Shown: positions 15,923 to 21,628 of the stretch, one piece after another
Layout: every line of letters starts with the position of its first letter
How positions within the stretch are numbered: position 1 is the stretch's first letter
Source: a virus
IMG/VR virus record: IMGVR_UViG_3300046007_006311
Coordinates: 1-22,185 of that record
Reading direction: 5' to 3' (one strand)
DNA length: 22,185 nt
The notes under the pieces: model-generated
What the model saw: only the letters and a program-made list of their open reading frames with translations
What the model was told of the DNA's origin: nothing
Databases searched by the model: none
Position numbers and translations under genes: made by a program

Positions 15923-16246
15923 ATGACGACCGCTGACCTTGTCAACCTTGTAGTAAGCCGCTTGGACTCCATTGAGAGCCACCAAACTGCTTTTCGTAAA
16001 GAGGTTCGGCAGGACGTTGAGGAGATCAAGCAGCTCGCGCGGATAACCAACGGTCGCGTGACCGCATTGGAGCGCCAAGAGATTGATGAGAAGGCGCGGC
16101 TCAGCGAGCGCCAGAAGATCGACCAGGAGAACGCTGAGGGCAGGGAGAAACGCGTCGCACCAGTTCGTCAGGTGATGATCAGTGTCGCCGCCGGGGTCAC
16201 CGTCGCGGTGACGGTCGGTGCGCTTAGTCACTTCGGGCTCGTCTAA
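15923..16246 (+). CDS. XhlA-like coiled-coil membrane protein of the lysis cassette
   Basis: This 107-residue protein starts at an ATG with AGGAAG (15910-15915) upstream. The N-terminal three quarters form a charged coiled coil (LVNLVVSRLDSIESHQTAF, VRQDVEEIKQLARITN, ALERQEIDEKARLSERQ). A single hydrophobic segment (about 82-102, VMISVAAGVTVAVTVGAL) ends the protein, with a basic EKRVAPVRQ just before it. This architecture matches haemolysin XhlA-type proteins that work with holins in phage lysis. Being first in a block with a peptidase, an amidase and a holin supports a lysis role. It could also be a tail-associated membrane protein. It lacks a signal peptide; the C-terminal membrane anchor implies the coiled coil faces the cytoplasm. 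Confidence 0.65.
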   Translation: MTTADLVNLVVSRLDSIESHQTAFRKEVRQDVEEIKQLARITNGRVTALERQEIDEKARLSERQKIDQENAEGREKRVAPVRQVMISVAAGVTVAVTVGALSHFGLV

Positions 16247-16322
16247 GCCCATCCCATACCTGTTGCAGTGGCTGGCCCGCCAGGTGGTGCGGCTGGTGCT
16301 GCTCGTTGACCGGAAGGATTAG
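16218..16322 (+). CDS. Possible 34-residue membrane-active small protein
   Basis: A GTG at 16218, overlapping the end of the XhlA-like gene, opens a frame to TAG 16320-16322. The C-terminal part reads YLLQWLARQVVRLVLLV and then DRKD, an amphipathic, hydrophobic segment with two arginines. A shorter version could begin at TTG 16263. The ribosome site of the next gene (GGAAGGA, 16312-16318) lies inside it, and its stop is two bases from that TTG start, as expected if it were translationally coupled. There is no clear ribosome site for its own start and no family is recognised. It may be chance, but it fills what would otherwise be a 78-base gap in a lysis cassette. Confidence 0.25.
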   Translation: MRLVTSGSSKPIPYLLQWLARQVVRLVLLVDRKD

Positions 16323-16324
16323 CG

Positions 16325-16795
16325 TTGAGTAAGCGTCGTAACCGGCTGGACCAGACTGTTGCGTTGAATGGCACCCCGTTGTTTCGCGGGCATCGGTTGA
16401 TGCTTCGTGACGCCGCGAAGCATGGCTGGACTGGGGTAGTAAACAGCGCCGATCGCCGCAAGGGTGTGCCGGAGCGGTACGGGAAGCTCAGCCAGGCCGC
16501 GCTTTACGCCGGGTGGCTTGCCGGGAAGGCCGGGTTCAATCCCGCTAATCCTCCCGGCCGCTCAACGCATGAGCTTCGATCCGATGGTGTCGCCTACCGC
16601 GGCCCGGTCGGCCGACCTTTGGCTTGGTGGCAGCTTGGCCTTGACGTAACCAACTCCGACCAGCTGCTCAGCGTCCTTAACCGACTCGGTTACAGCGCTT
16701 TCCGGCCGTACTCGGCTGGCAGTGAGCGTCACCACATCAACCTTCGGCGCTCACCGCGCCGCCAGCTCATCAAACGCAAGCAGTGGAGGCGCTAA
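16325..16795 (+). CDS. Putative M15-like peptidoglycan peptidase (endolysin component)
   Basis: This 156-residue basic protein starts at TTG 16325, six bases after GGAAGGA (16312-16318). It has a possible M15/VanY-type metal site: H82 in GRSTHE, D107 in WWQLGLDV, and E134 with H137 in SERHHINL. The order H, D, E-x-x-H is that of D-Ala-D-Ala peptidases used in phage lysins. The gap between H82 and D107 is longer than the usual seven residues, with RSDGVAYRGPVGRP inserted. The N-terminus (LNGTPLFRGHRLMLRDAAKHGW) fits the small-domain start of these enzymes. Together with the following amidase it would cut peptide cross-links. No signal sequence is present, so release depends on the holin. The main uncertainty is the unusual spacing. 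Confidence 0.55.
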   Translation: MSKRRNRLDQTVALNGTPLFRGHRLMLRDAAKHGWTGVVNSADRRKGVPERYGKLSQAALYAGWLAGKAGFNPANPPGRSTHELRSDGVAYRGPVGRPLAWWQLGLDVTNSDQLLSVLNRLGYSAFRPYSAGSERHHINLRRSPRRQLIKRKQWRR

Positions 16796-17359
16796 GTGCG
16801 ACGCGGATTCAAGCAGCCAAAAGTTCACATCACCCGGATCGTGCGCAACCGCAGCGGGCGCACCACCGCCGTCAGGTTGATCGTCCTGCACTCCACCGAG
16901 AGTCACGACCGCCCCGGCACACAGGATCTCAAGGGCGTCCTGTCGTGGTTTGATAACCCCGCGGCGCAGGCTTCAAGCCACATCATCATCGACAAGGAGG
17001 GGCTCACCGCTCGCGCGGTCGATGACCGGGAGAAGGCGTGGACTTGCGCGGCGTTCAACGGCGTGTCCGTGAACGTTGAGCAGATCGGGTGGTCGCGGTT
17101 CACGCAGAAGCGTTGGCTGATGCGCGACAAGCAGCTGCGCGCGACCGCTAGGTGGATCGCGTTCTGGTCGCTGAAGTACAACATTCCGATCAGTCAGGGC
17201 GCGGTCCTCGGTCGCGCCGTCGCCTCCCCGGGCGTGGTCACTCACTCAATGCTTGGTGAGCCCGGCGGCAACCACGGCGACCCGGGGAAGGGATACCCGT
17301 TCGAGAAGGTTTTGCGCATGGCCCGCTGGTACAGGCGGTTTGGCTGGTTTTCCCGATGA
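16796..17359 (+). CDS. N-acetylmuramoyl-L-alanine amidase (amidase_2 type endolysin)
   Basis: This 187-residue protein is read from GTG 16796, right after the TAA of the peptidase. It is a full amidase_2 domain with the metal ligands in place: H32 in VLHSTES, H150 in VVTHSML, and D162 in HGDPGKGYPF. A conserved SSHIIIDKEG (60-69), KAWTC (80-84) and VNVEQIGW (92-99) complete the fold. It would cleave the bond between N-acetylmuramic acid and L-Ala. There is no separate cell-wall binding domain; a basic tail (ARWYRRFGWFSR) might help wall contact. Many actinophage LysA proteins combine peptidase and amidase in one chain, whereas here the two activities are separate adjacent genes. The holin follows 11 bases later. 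Confidence 0.9.
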   Translation: MRRGFKQPKVHITRIVRNRSGRTTAVRLIVLHSTESHDRPGTQDLKGVLSWFDNPAAQASSHIIIDKEGLTARAVDDREKAWTCAAFNGVSVNVEQIGWSRFTQKRWLMRDKQLRATARWIAFWSLKYNIPISQGAVLGRAVASPGVVTHSMLGEPGGNHGDPGKGYPFEKVLRMARWYRRFGWFSR

Positions 17360-17370
17360 AAGGAACACAA

Positions 17371-17535
17371 GTGAAGCCCACACGGAAAGTAAGCGCCGCT
17401 GGTATCGGCGGAGCGATCTCAGTGCTGGTGATCTTTATCGCGCAGGAGTTCGGCGTGGAGATCCCGGGGGATGTTGGCGCGGCCATCGGTACGGTCGCGG
17501 CGTTCGGCCTTGGGTGGCTGGTGCCATCTGAGTAA
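17371..17535 (+). CDS. Holin, two membrane segments
   Basis: This 54-residue protein starts at GTG 17371 with AAAGGA at 17359-17364. It opens with a basic MKPTRKVSAAG, then a first membrane segment IGGAISVLVIFIAQEFGV, a short turn around VEIPGD, and a second segment VGAAIGTVAAFGLGWLV, ending PSE. Two short hydrophobic helices with a charged N-terminus directly after an endolysin gene is the classical small holin layout. It would form the pore that lets the peptidase and amidase reach the wall. The 3' part overlaps the open frame of the phosphoesterase gene, depending on which start that gene uses. Confidence 0.85.
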   Translation: MKPTRKVSAAGIGGAISVLVIFIAQEFGVEIPGDVGAAIGTVAAFGLGWLVPSE

Positions 17536-18778
17536 GGACAAGCCGCTTAGCGCCGAGGAGCTACGTGAGCTCGGCGCTGAGCATGGCAGCTGGGCGAAGG
17601 TTGCCAAGCACCTTGGCAAGCCGTCCAGCACCATCAGGGATCGCGCTTTTAACTTGGGCGTGGACATACGGGATCTCACTCCCGGCACCAGAACCAAGAC
17701 GCCGCAGATGACCCCTGGAGTGAAGGTCAACGGCGACTTGGCTGAGGTCGTCAGCAAGCCTTCTGTGGAGCTTGGCGACATCGACACGCTGCTGCGTGAG
17801 CGCGGACTAAACCCCGATGAGTGGGAGGTCAAGTCCGCAACGCTAAACGAGTGGGATTCCCCAACCGGGGATGTTCTTAAGCAGCTGAAGGTCACGCTTC
17901 AGCGCAAGGTCGACACCGCCTGGTTGTTTCCGGCGGTCGACGTAAAGCCGCGTGCTGTGAGGCGCAGCCGGCGCTCCTTGAGCGCCGATCGTGTCGCGGT
18001 CTGCTTACCCGATCAGCACGCGCCGCTGCACGACAGCGCGCTTCACGACGCGGTTTGCGGGTTCCTCACGGAGTTTGCGCACACCGACATCGTTGCCTTG
18101 GGTGACCTTGGTGACTACGCGCCGATCAGCCGGTTCCGCGACAGCGGCGCGCAGAAGTGGATGGCATCCGCTCAGGACTGCATTCAGGCATCGTTTGAGC
18201 TGCTGAGCGACTATCGCTCCGCGAGTGATGCGCCGATGGTGTTGCTGAAAGGCAACCATGACTGGCGCCTTGAGACCGAGCTGCTCAGCCGCGCTGAGCG
18301 CCTGTACGGCATCAAGCCTGCGGAGATCCCCGGCGCTGAGCAGATCCCCGCCAACAGCCTTCGCCACCTCCTTCACCTTGACGCGATTGGGTGCGAGCTG
18401 ATCGAACCGGAGATTGAGGGCGATGACTACAACCACGCGGAGTATTGGCTCAGCGACCAGCTGGTGTGCATCCACGGCAAGCAAGTAAAGAACGGCGCTG
18501 AGAAACACGCGGAAAGCATCGGTGCCTCAGTGATCATGGGGCACACGCATAAGCAGCGCGCGACGGTGGTGTCTAGGTGGAGTAACGACAGCCTCTATCA
18601 CTTGGATGCGGTTGAGGCCGGCACGCTCCGCGAGCTCGGCAAGTCGATTGGTTACGCCAACCGCCCCAAGAGCCAGCAGGGCTTCGCGGTCGCAACGGTG
18701 CTGGCGGACGGGTCGCACACGATTGAGCTGGTGCGCTGGGACGGCAACAAGCTGCGGTTCAGGGGCAGGTCGTGGTAA
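17471..18778 (+). CDS. HTH plus calcineurin-like metallophosphoesterase
   Basis: The start is uncertain. The longest frame begins at ATG 17471, inside the holin gene; TTG 17510 or CTG 17528, giving MSKDKPLSAEEL, are alternatives that overlap the holin less. Residue numbers here use the longest form. Residues 27-62 look like a helix-turn-helix (LSAEELRELGAEHGSWAKVAKHLGKP, split by the recognition helix STIRDRAF). A linker follows, with LNPDEWEVKSATLNEW. From about 173 the metallophosphoesterase core has every family motif: D181-x-H183, GDLGD (211-215), GNHD (261-264), then HGK and GHTH near 340-360. Such enzymes cleave phosphoesters of nucleic acids or nucleotides. The fusion to a DNA-binding-like domain suggests a nucleic-acid substrate; this is inferred. 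Confidence 0.85.
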   Translation: MLARPSVRSRRSALGGWCHLSKDKPLSAEELRELGAEHGSWAKVAKHLGKPSSTIRDRAFNLGVDIRDLTPGTRTKTPQMTPGVKVNGDLAEVVSKPSVELGDIDTLLRERGLNPDEWEVKSATLNEWDSPTGDVLKQLKVTLQRKVDTAWLFPAVDVKPRAVRRSRRSLSADRVAVCLPDQHAPLHDSALHDAVCGFLTEFAHTDIVALGDLGDYAPISRFRDSGAQKWMASAQDCIQASFELLSDYRSASDAPMVLLKGNHDWRLETELLSRAERLYGIKPAEIPGAEQIPANSLRHLLHLDAIGCELIEPEIEGDDYNHAEYWLSDQLVCIHGKQVKNGAEKHAESIGASVIMGHTHKQRATVVSRWSNDSLYHLDAVEAGTLRELGKSIGYANRPKSQQGFAVATVLADGSHTIELVRWDGNKLRFRGRSW

Positions 18779-19012
18779 ATGCGGGTCGTCAACAGCGAGG
18801 AGCAGATCCTCACCGCGCTGCGTAGGCAGGGCTTTGACGCGGAGATTGTCCGCACCACCTTTGAGCAGGGAAGCCTGGTTGTGCTGTTCACGATTGAGGG
18901 CACGACGGGGAAGCGGCTGGGGTTGACGGCGTACATCACTGCGCGTCCGGGAATGCCGGACGGCGCGCTGGAGGCCGAGCCGCGCATCGACATCTTTGAG
19001 GGATTTGTTTAA
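18779..19012 (+). CDS. Small protein of unknown function
   Basis: This 77-residue protein begins with an ATG one base-step after the phosphoesterase stop (TAAATG). It has the pattern of a small alpha/beta domain: helix SEEQILTALRRQGFDAEIV, then strands SLVVLFTIEG and LGLTAYITARPG, and an acidic end (EPRIDIFEGFV). No family is recognised and no ribosome site is obvious, so it is probably translated by coupling to the upstream gene. Codon use agrees with its neighbours. Being next to the phosphoesterase and the resolvase suggests DNA metabolism, but only by position. Confidence 0.7.
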   Translation: MRVVNSEEQILTALRRQGFDAEIVRTTFEQGSLVVLFTIEGTTGKRLGLTAYITARPGMPDGALEAEPRIDIFEGFV

Positions 19013-19035
19013 CCGACCACATGAGGGGGCTAGTG

Positions 19036-19539
19036 ATGGGCGCTGGGACACTGACCGGCTGGGACTACTGCAAGGTTCATGGATGCCAGGAGGAGGGCGA
19101 CGGGATTGAGTACGCCAACCCGCGGCTAAAGCATCTGTGTCCGCGGTGTAATCGGCCGAGGGCAACGGGTAACGAGAAGCGCGATCTGATTCGTGAGCGG
19201 TTCCTGACCCTTGAGGCCAGTCAGTTTGTGCGGGGGATAAGTCCGGCGGAACGCAAGCCGGTAAGTGACGCCTTGAGCTCGTATGCGGAGCGTCGCGCGG
19301 GTGGTGATGCGCCGTGGCGAGATTTCCGCAGCCGCGATTTCAGCATTGAGGCGCTCGAGGAGATCGCTGACCTTCGGATGTACTGCCTGGCGGAAATGTT
19401 GAAGTGGGAGAAGCGCGCGGATGCCGGCCGCGATGATGAGGACGCGGACGCTGAGCTGATGCACCTTCGTCGCTTGTTGGCCGCGACGGTTGAGGCGTTC
19501 AGCGCGATTAGCGCCTACCGGCAGGTGCGCGATTCTTAG
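19036..19539 (+). CDS. Cys-rich (zinc-knuckle-like) protein of unknown function
   Basis: The start at ATG 19036 is preferred because GAGGGGG (19023-19029) sits six bases upstream; an in-frame ATG at 19021 overlaps that site. The 167-residue product carries a small zinc-binding-like cluster near the N-terminus: C and H in YCKVHGC, then LCPRCNRPR. The rest is helical and charged (EKRDLIRERFLTLEAS, SIEALEEIADLRMY, DAELMHLRRLLAATVEAFS). No catalytic motif is seen. Its C-terminal coding end overlaps the start region of the RusA-like gene by about 50 bases, a sign of tight coupling. A DNA-binding or adaptor role is plausible, given the neighbouring resolvase. The family is unknown to me. Confidence 0.7.
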   Translation: MGAGTLTGWDYCKVHGCQEEGDGIEYANPRLKHLCPRCNRPRATGNEKRDLIRERFLTLEASQFVRGISPAERKPVSDALSSYAERRAGGDAPWRDFRSRDFSIEALEEIADLRMYCLAEMLKWEKRADAGRDDEDADAELMHLRRLLAATVEAFSAISAYRQVRDS

Positions 19540-19957
19540 GCAGCAGCAGTACGTCATTGAAGGCAAGCCGGTTCCAAAGGGCTCCCGTGTTCAAGGTTTC
19601 AGTGCCAAGACGGGGCGTTCGTATAGCCGGGAGGCAAACAAGCACGTCGGCCCGTGGATGAAGTCAGCGCACGGTCAGGTTCTCGATCAGCATGAAGGCG
19701 GGCAGCTCAGAGCGCCTTATCGCGTGACCTGCACGTTCTTCTTCGAGCCCCCGCAGCAGCGTTCGTGGCCGCGGTCCGGTGACTGTGAGAAGTACCTGCG
19801 CGCCGTCGCTGATGTCCTCCAGGGCGGCGGCACCTACGGAACCGGCGTGATTTCCGATGATCGCCACATCATTGAGATCAGCGGCAAGAAGGTTTACGCC
19901 GAGGACGGCACGCCGGCCAGGACCGTGGTGCTGGTCGAGGAAGTCAACGGGATTTAA
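19490..19957 (+). CDS. RusA-type Holliday junction resolvase
   Basis: The frame opens at TTG 19490, the only usual start codon before the conserved part; this overlaps the preceding gene by 50 bases and a non-standard later start is possible. The conserved region begins at YVIEGKPVPKGSR. The RusA signature is present: FFFEPPQQRSWPRSGDCEKYLRAVADVLQ interrupted only by small differences, followed by GVISDDRHI. The acidic residues of SGDCEK, VADVL and SDD match the metal-binding aspartates of RusA. The enzyme cuts Holliday junctions and helps resolve recombination intermediates before packaging. The C-terminal strand, ARTVVLVEEV, is usual. It is the last gene before the terminator hairpins. Confidence 0.83.
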   Translation: MRRSARLAPTGRCAILRQQQYVIEGKPVPKGSRVQGFSAKTGRSYSREANKHVGPWMKSAHGQVLDQHEGGQLRAPYRVTCTFFFEPPQQRSWPRSGDCEKYLRAVADVLQGGGTYGTGVISDDRHIIEISGKKVYAEDGTPARTVVLVEEVNGI

Positions 19958-19999
19958 GTTCGTCCGCGCGTCGAGCGCGCCCCCGCTCCGCTGCGGGCG

Positions 20000-20038
20000 G
20001 CCCGCCCCGGTGTTTCATCCCTGCACCGTTGGGCGGGC
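20000..20038 (+). other. GC-rich hairpin, possible first terminator
   Basis: GCCCGCCC CGGTG (20000-20012) pairs with CACCG (20024-20028) and GGGCGGGC (20031-20038), leaving an 11-base loop and a two-base bulge. The following sequence is only moderately T-rich (AGTTCTTCTTC), so it is less clearly a terminator than the next hairpin. Confidence 0.5.
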
Positions 20039-20069
20039 AGTTCTTCTTCACCCCGGGACGGGTGACATT

Positions 20070-20103
20070 GACCCCCAATGCCTTCGGGCGTTGGGGGTCT
20101 TTT
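20070..20103 (+). terminator. Rho-independent terminator
   Basis: A 13-base-pair stem with one G-T wobble, GACCCCCAATGCC against GGCGTTGGGGGTC, is closed by the stable TTCG tetraloop and followed by TTTT. It ends the late/middle operon that finishes with the RusA-like gene. Because the stem has few A's upstream, it is most efficient for + strand transcripts. Confidence 0.92.
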
Positions 20104-20267
20104 CACGTTTCAGGCCGCGTGATCAAGCGATTTGGCAAAAAAGATTTGGCAGCGTGTTTTCCCTGCAAAGCAGCACAAAATCAAGCTTTCCTGCGGGATT
20201 CTACGCATTTTACCTACGTGTTTCGCGTGCTAGAAGACCGGCGGCAATACCGCGAAGGGAGAACACG

Positions 20268-20506
20268 ATGACCAGCAACTCCGGGGGGGGGGGGGCTTGA
20301 AGCCTCGCCCCAAAGTTTCAGCAGGTGACATCGCCATCATGCGCGAGCTGGCCGGCGCGATGCTTACCTACTCACGCCGATGCGAAGGACGCCTCGGCCT
20401 TGACCTAGCCGCCTGGTCGGCGCGGATCAGCCTCCGGGCAACGAGTCTGGATCAGGAAGGACAACAGGGTCGTCAGCGTGCTCGAGGCGCGCCAGCACCT
20501 CGTTAA
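20268..20506 (+). pseudogene. Small gene interrupted by a 13-G run (frameshifted as written)
   Basis: A well-placed ribosome site (GAAGGGAG, 20254-20261) precedes ATG 20268. As written, this encodes only MTSNSGGGGA before TGA at 20298-20300. One extra G (or two fewer) in the 20283-20295 G run would join it to the frame read on to 20506, giving a product of about 79 residues that continues LKPRPKVSAGDIAIMREL, then MLTYSRRCEGRLGLDLAAW. That continuation could also be started at TTG 20297, but no ribosome site is visible there. The last 80 bases overlap the 3' end of the minus-strand repressor gene. No family is recognised. It may be phase-variable, decayed, or an artefact of sequencing through poly-G. 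Confidence 0.5.
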
Positions 20507-20729
20507 GCGACTCATTTAGCTGCTCGTCGGTGAAGCCTTGGATCAGCCAGCCGATCGGGACGTTGGTGACCTGAGCGAGAGCGGTTAGGGCTTCGTTGGT
20601 GATTGGTGATTCGCCGGCTTCGCGTCGACGAATGGTTTCTGCGCTGACCTGAAGGCGGTTTGCCAGCTGCTCGCGTGACAGTCCGGCCATGACGCGAGCT
20701 CCTTTGATGCGTCGTGGTACGTCGCTCAC
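20427..20729 (-). CDS. XRE-family transcriptional repressor
   Basis: The best start is GTG at 20729 (MSDVPRRIKGARVMAGLSRE); the frame extends further upstream to 20882 but that part is Cys/His-rich, unlike a repressor, and covers the divergent promoter zone. The 100-residue product has an XRE helix-turn-helix in residues about 6-62: RIKGARVMAGLSREQLANRL, then VSAETIRRREAGESPI and ALTALAQVTNVPIGWLIQG. A short acidic C-terminus (LNESLNEVLARLEHADDPV) may mediate dimer contacts. There is no LexA-like peptidase domain, so it is not a self-cleaving cI-type. It is divergent from another XRE gene and converges with the poly-G gene. It probably controls its own and the divergent promoter. Confidence 0.82.
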   Translation of the reverse strand: MSDVPRRIKGARVMAGLSREQLANRLQVSAETIRRREAGESPITNEALTALAQVTNVPIGWLIQGFTDEQLNESLNEVLARLEHADDPVVLPDPDSLPGG

Positions 20730-20742
20730 TGGCGGCACGATA

Positions 20743-20849
20743 CACGCGGACTCAAGCCAAAAAACCGCGTGATTGTGGTGCTTTAGCACGGATTGTGTAG
20801 TTCCGTCCGGTTCTGTGGTATCTTTCCAACTGTGGAAACACGGACGGAA
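20743..20849. promoter_or_regulatory. Divergent control region with inverted and direct repeats
   Basis: Several symmetric elements lie between the two XRE genes. CACGCGG (20743-20749) is opposed by CCGCGTG (20765-20771). GTGCT TT AGCAC (20778-20789) is a perfect palindrome flanked by direct repeats GATTGTG (20771-20777 and 20791-20797) exactly 20 bases apart. TTCCGTCCG (20801-20809) is opposed by CGGACGGAA (20841-20849), and inside it TTTCCA/TGGAAA (20823-20828 and 20833-20838). TATCTT (20819-20824) is a good -10 for the plus-strand XRE gene; no strong -35 is seen. The expected transcript start falls at the GTG 20832, suggesting a leaderless mRNA. Confidence 0.55.
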
Positions 20850-21062
20850 ACAAACCACCGCAATCTGACACTTCTCAGGCATCGGCTTGACGCCGGCCTA
20901 AGCCAAAGGCAGATCGCGGAAGCAATCGGCGTCAGCACCCGCGTCTACCAGTACGCCGAGCAAGGCGGCACACCGCAGCCCCGTCACGCCGTGAAGTTCG
21001 CTGACTACTACGGGCTCCCGGTCACCGAGCTGTTCTACCCCGACCTGGAGATCGCGGCATGA
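20832..21062 (+). CDS. XRE-family regulator (Cro/antirepressor-like position)
   Basis: The 76-residue product starts at GTG 20832 (METRTETNHRNL); a longer frame from 20793 would include promoter sequence. An HTH spans residues about 12-65: LLRHRLDAGLSQRQIAEAIG, then VSTRVYQYAEQGGTPQP and RHAVKFADYYGLPVTELFYPD. The C-terminal sequence FYPDLE is frequent in phage XRE regulators. There is no ribosome site, but a TATCTT -10 lies seven bases upstream of the start, so translation is probably leaderless, as for some phage repressors and many actinobacterial genes. It opens the rightward early operon and its stop overlaps the next ATG (ATGA). It could be Cro-like or a second activator. Confidence 0.82.
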   Translation: METRTETNHRNLTLLRHRLDAGLSQRQIAEAIGVSTRVYQYAEQGGTPQPRHAVKFADYYGLPVTELFYPDLEIAA

Positions 21063-21277
21063 GCACCGTCGCATTCACCCACCGCCTTCAGGCACTGATG
21101 AAGATGAACGGCGCCGAGCGCCTTTCGCGTCTTTGTAACGAGCTTCCCGCGATGGTCCCGCAGTCCCTGACCCCGGACCAGCTCGCGCTCCTCGATCACC
21201 TGCACCGCGAGATCCACCTTCTCGCAGTCCGTGAACGCGACGACGCAAACGCACTGATGGGAGAGACAACCCAATGA
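21059..21277 (+). CDS. Small early-operon protein, unknown
   Basis: This 72-residue protein starts at the ATG overlapping the XRE stop and ends overlapping the next ATG. It is helical throughout: FTHRLQALMKMNGAERLSRL, then LTPDQLALLDHLHREIHLLAV, and a short polar tail. No motif or family is recognised. Coupled translation on both sides places it in the early operon governed by the divergent control region. A small DNA- or protein-binding factor is possible. Confidence 0.7.
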   Translation: MSTVAFTHRLQALMKMNGAERLSRLCNELPAMVPQSLTPDQLALLDHLHREIHLLAVRERDDANALMGETTQ

Positions 21278-21441
21278 CCGTCAAGACCGTTGACAAGAAC
21301 GCCGCGCGGTTCCTTGCCTACGCCGACCTGCTCCGCGACGAAGCACGCCAGGTCGACAACGAGCACGACCGCCACCGGCTCCTCGAGCAGGCCAACGCTT
21401 TCCAGCAGGAAGCCAACCGAATCACAGGAGGCACCAAGTGA
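21274..21441 (+). CDS. 55-residue helical protein, unknown
   Basis: It starts at ATG 21274, inside an ATGA overlap with the previous stop, and ends TGA 21439-21441, overlapping the next GTG. The product is a charged amphipathic helix (KNAARFLAYADLLRDEARQ, then HDRHRLLEQANAFQQEANR) with a short GGTK end. It may form a coiled-coil dimer. The overlaps on both sides and NNC/NNG codon bias support it being real, despite its small size. No function can be assigned. Confidence 0.7.
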   Translation: MTVKTVDKNAARFLAYADLLRDEARQVDNEHDRHRLLEQANAFQQEANRITGGTK

Positions 21442-21608
21442 TTGAGGTACTCGGAACCGGCGCCCTCACGGTGCTGGTCATGGGCGGCTGGGTCGCAATC
21501 GTCGTGATTGCGGTGCTGGTCGGCAAAACCGTCATCGACCTTGTCGGTGACCGCGTCTACGGACGCATGGACAACAAGAAGCGCCCCGGGCGAACCCGAG
21601 GCGCATGA
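21438..21608 (+). CDS. Small single-pass membrane protein, unknown
   Basis: It starts at GTG 21438 (GTGA overlap), with AGGAGG at 21426-21431 as a strong ribosome site. The 56-residue product has one long hydrophobic helix (residues about 7-32, GALTVLVMGGWVAIVVIAVL) and a basic C-terminus (YGRMDNKKRPGRTRG), so the tail would face the cytoplasm. Small early membrane proteins of phages often interfere with host processes or superinfection, but nothing specific can be shown here. It ends by overlapping an in-frame ATG at 21605 of the next gene. Confidence 0.7.
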   Translation: MIEVLGTGALTVLVMGGWVAIVVIAVLVGKTVIDLVGDRVYGRMDNKKRPGRTRGA

Positions 21609-21628
21609 CCAAAGGAGGTAGGGCTCCA

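Larger units (their letters stand above)
19958..20267 (+). other. 310-base intergenic stretch: hairpins, AT-rich patch, repeats
   Basis: This stretch separates the long late operon from the regulatory region. It holds two hairpins (listed separately). Then there is a lower-GC patch (about 20104-20225) with a direct repeat GATTTGGCA at 20129-20137 and 20143-20151, separated by five A/T-rich bases. A possible promoter is TTTACC followed by TAGAAG (20231-20236) with about 16 bases between. GAAGGGAG (20254-20261) is the ribosome site for the ATG at 20268. The one open frame across it (to 20271) runs through a terminator stem and has codon bias unlike the real genes. Confidence 0.5.

Noticed and set aside
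20119-20271. Small + strand gene of 50 residues between the terminator and the poly-G gene
   Set aside because: It ends in an ATGA overlap with the next start, which is suggestive. However, it has no ribosome site, its codon third positions are much less GC-rich than real genes here, and the longer frame runs through a terminator stem.
20730-20882. Extended N-terminus of the minus-strand repressor
   Set aside because: The extra 51 residues are Cys/His/Trp-rich, unlike XRE proteins, and cover the divergent repeats and the -10 of the opposite gene.
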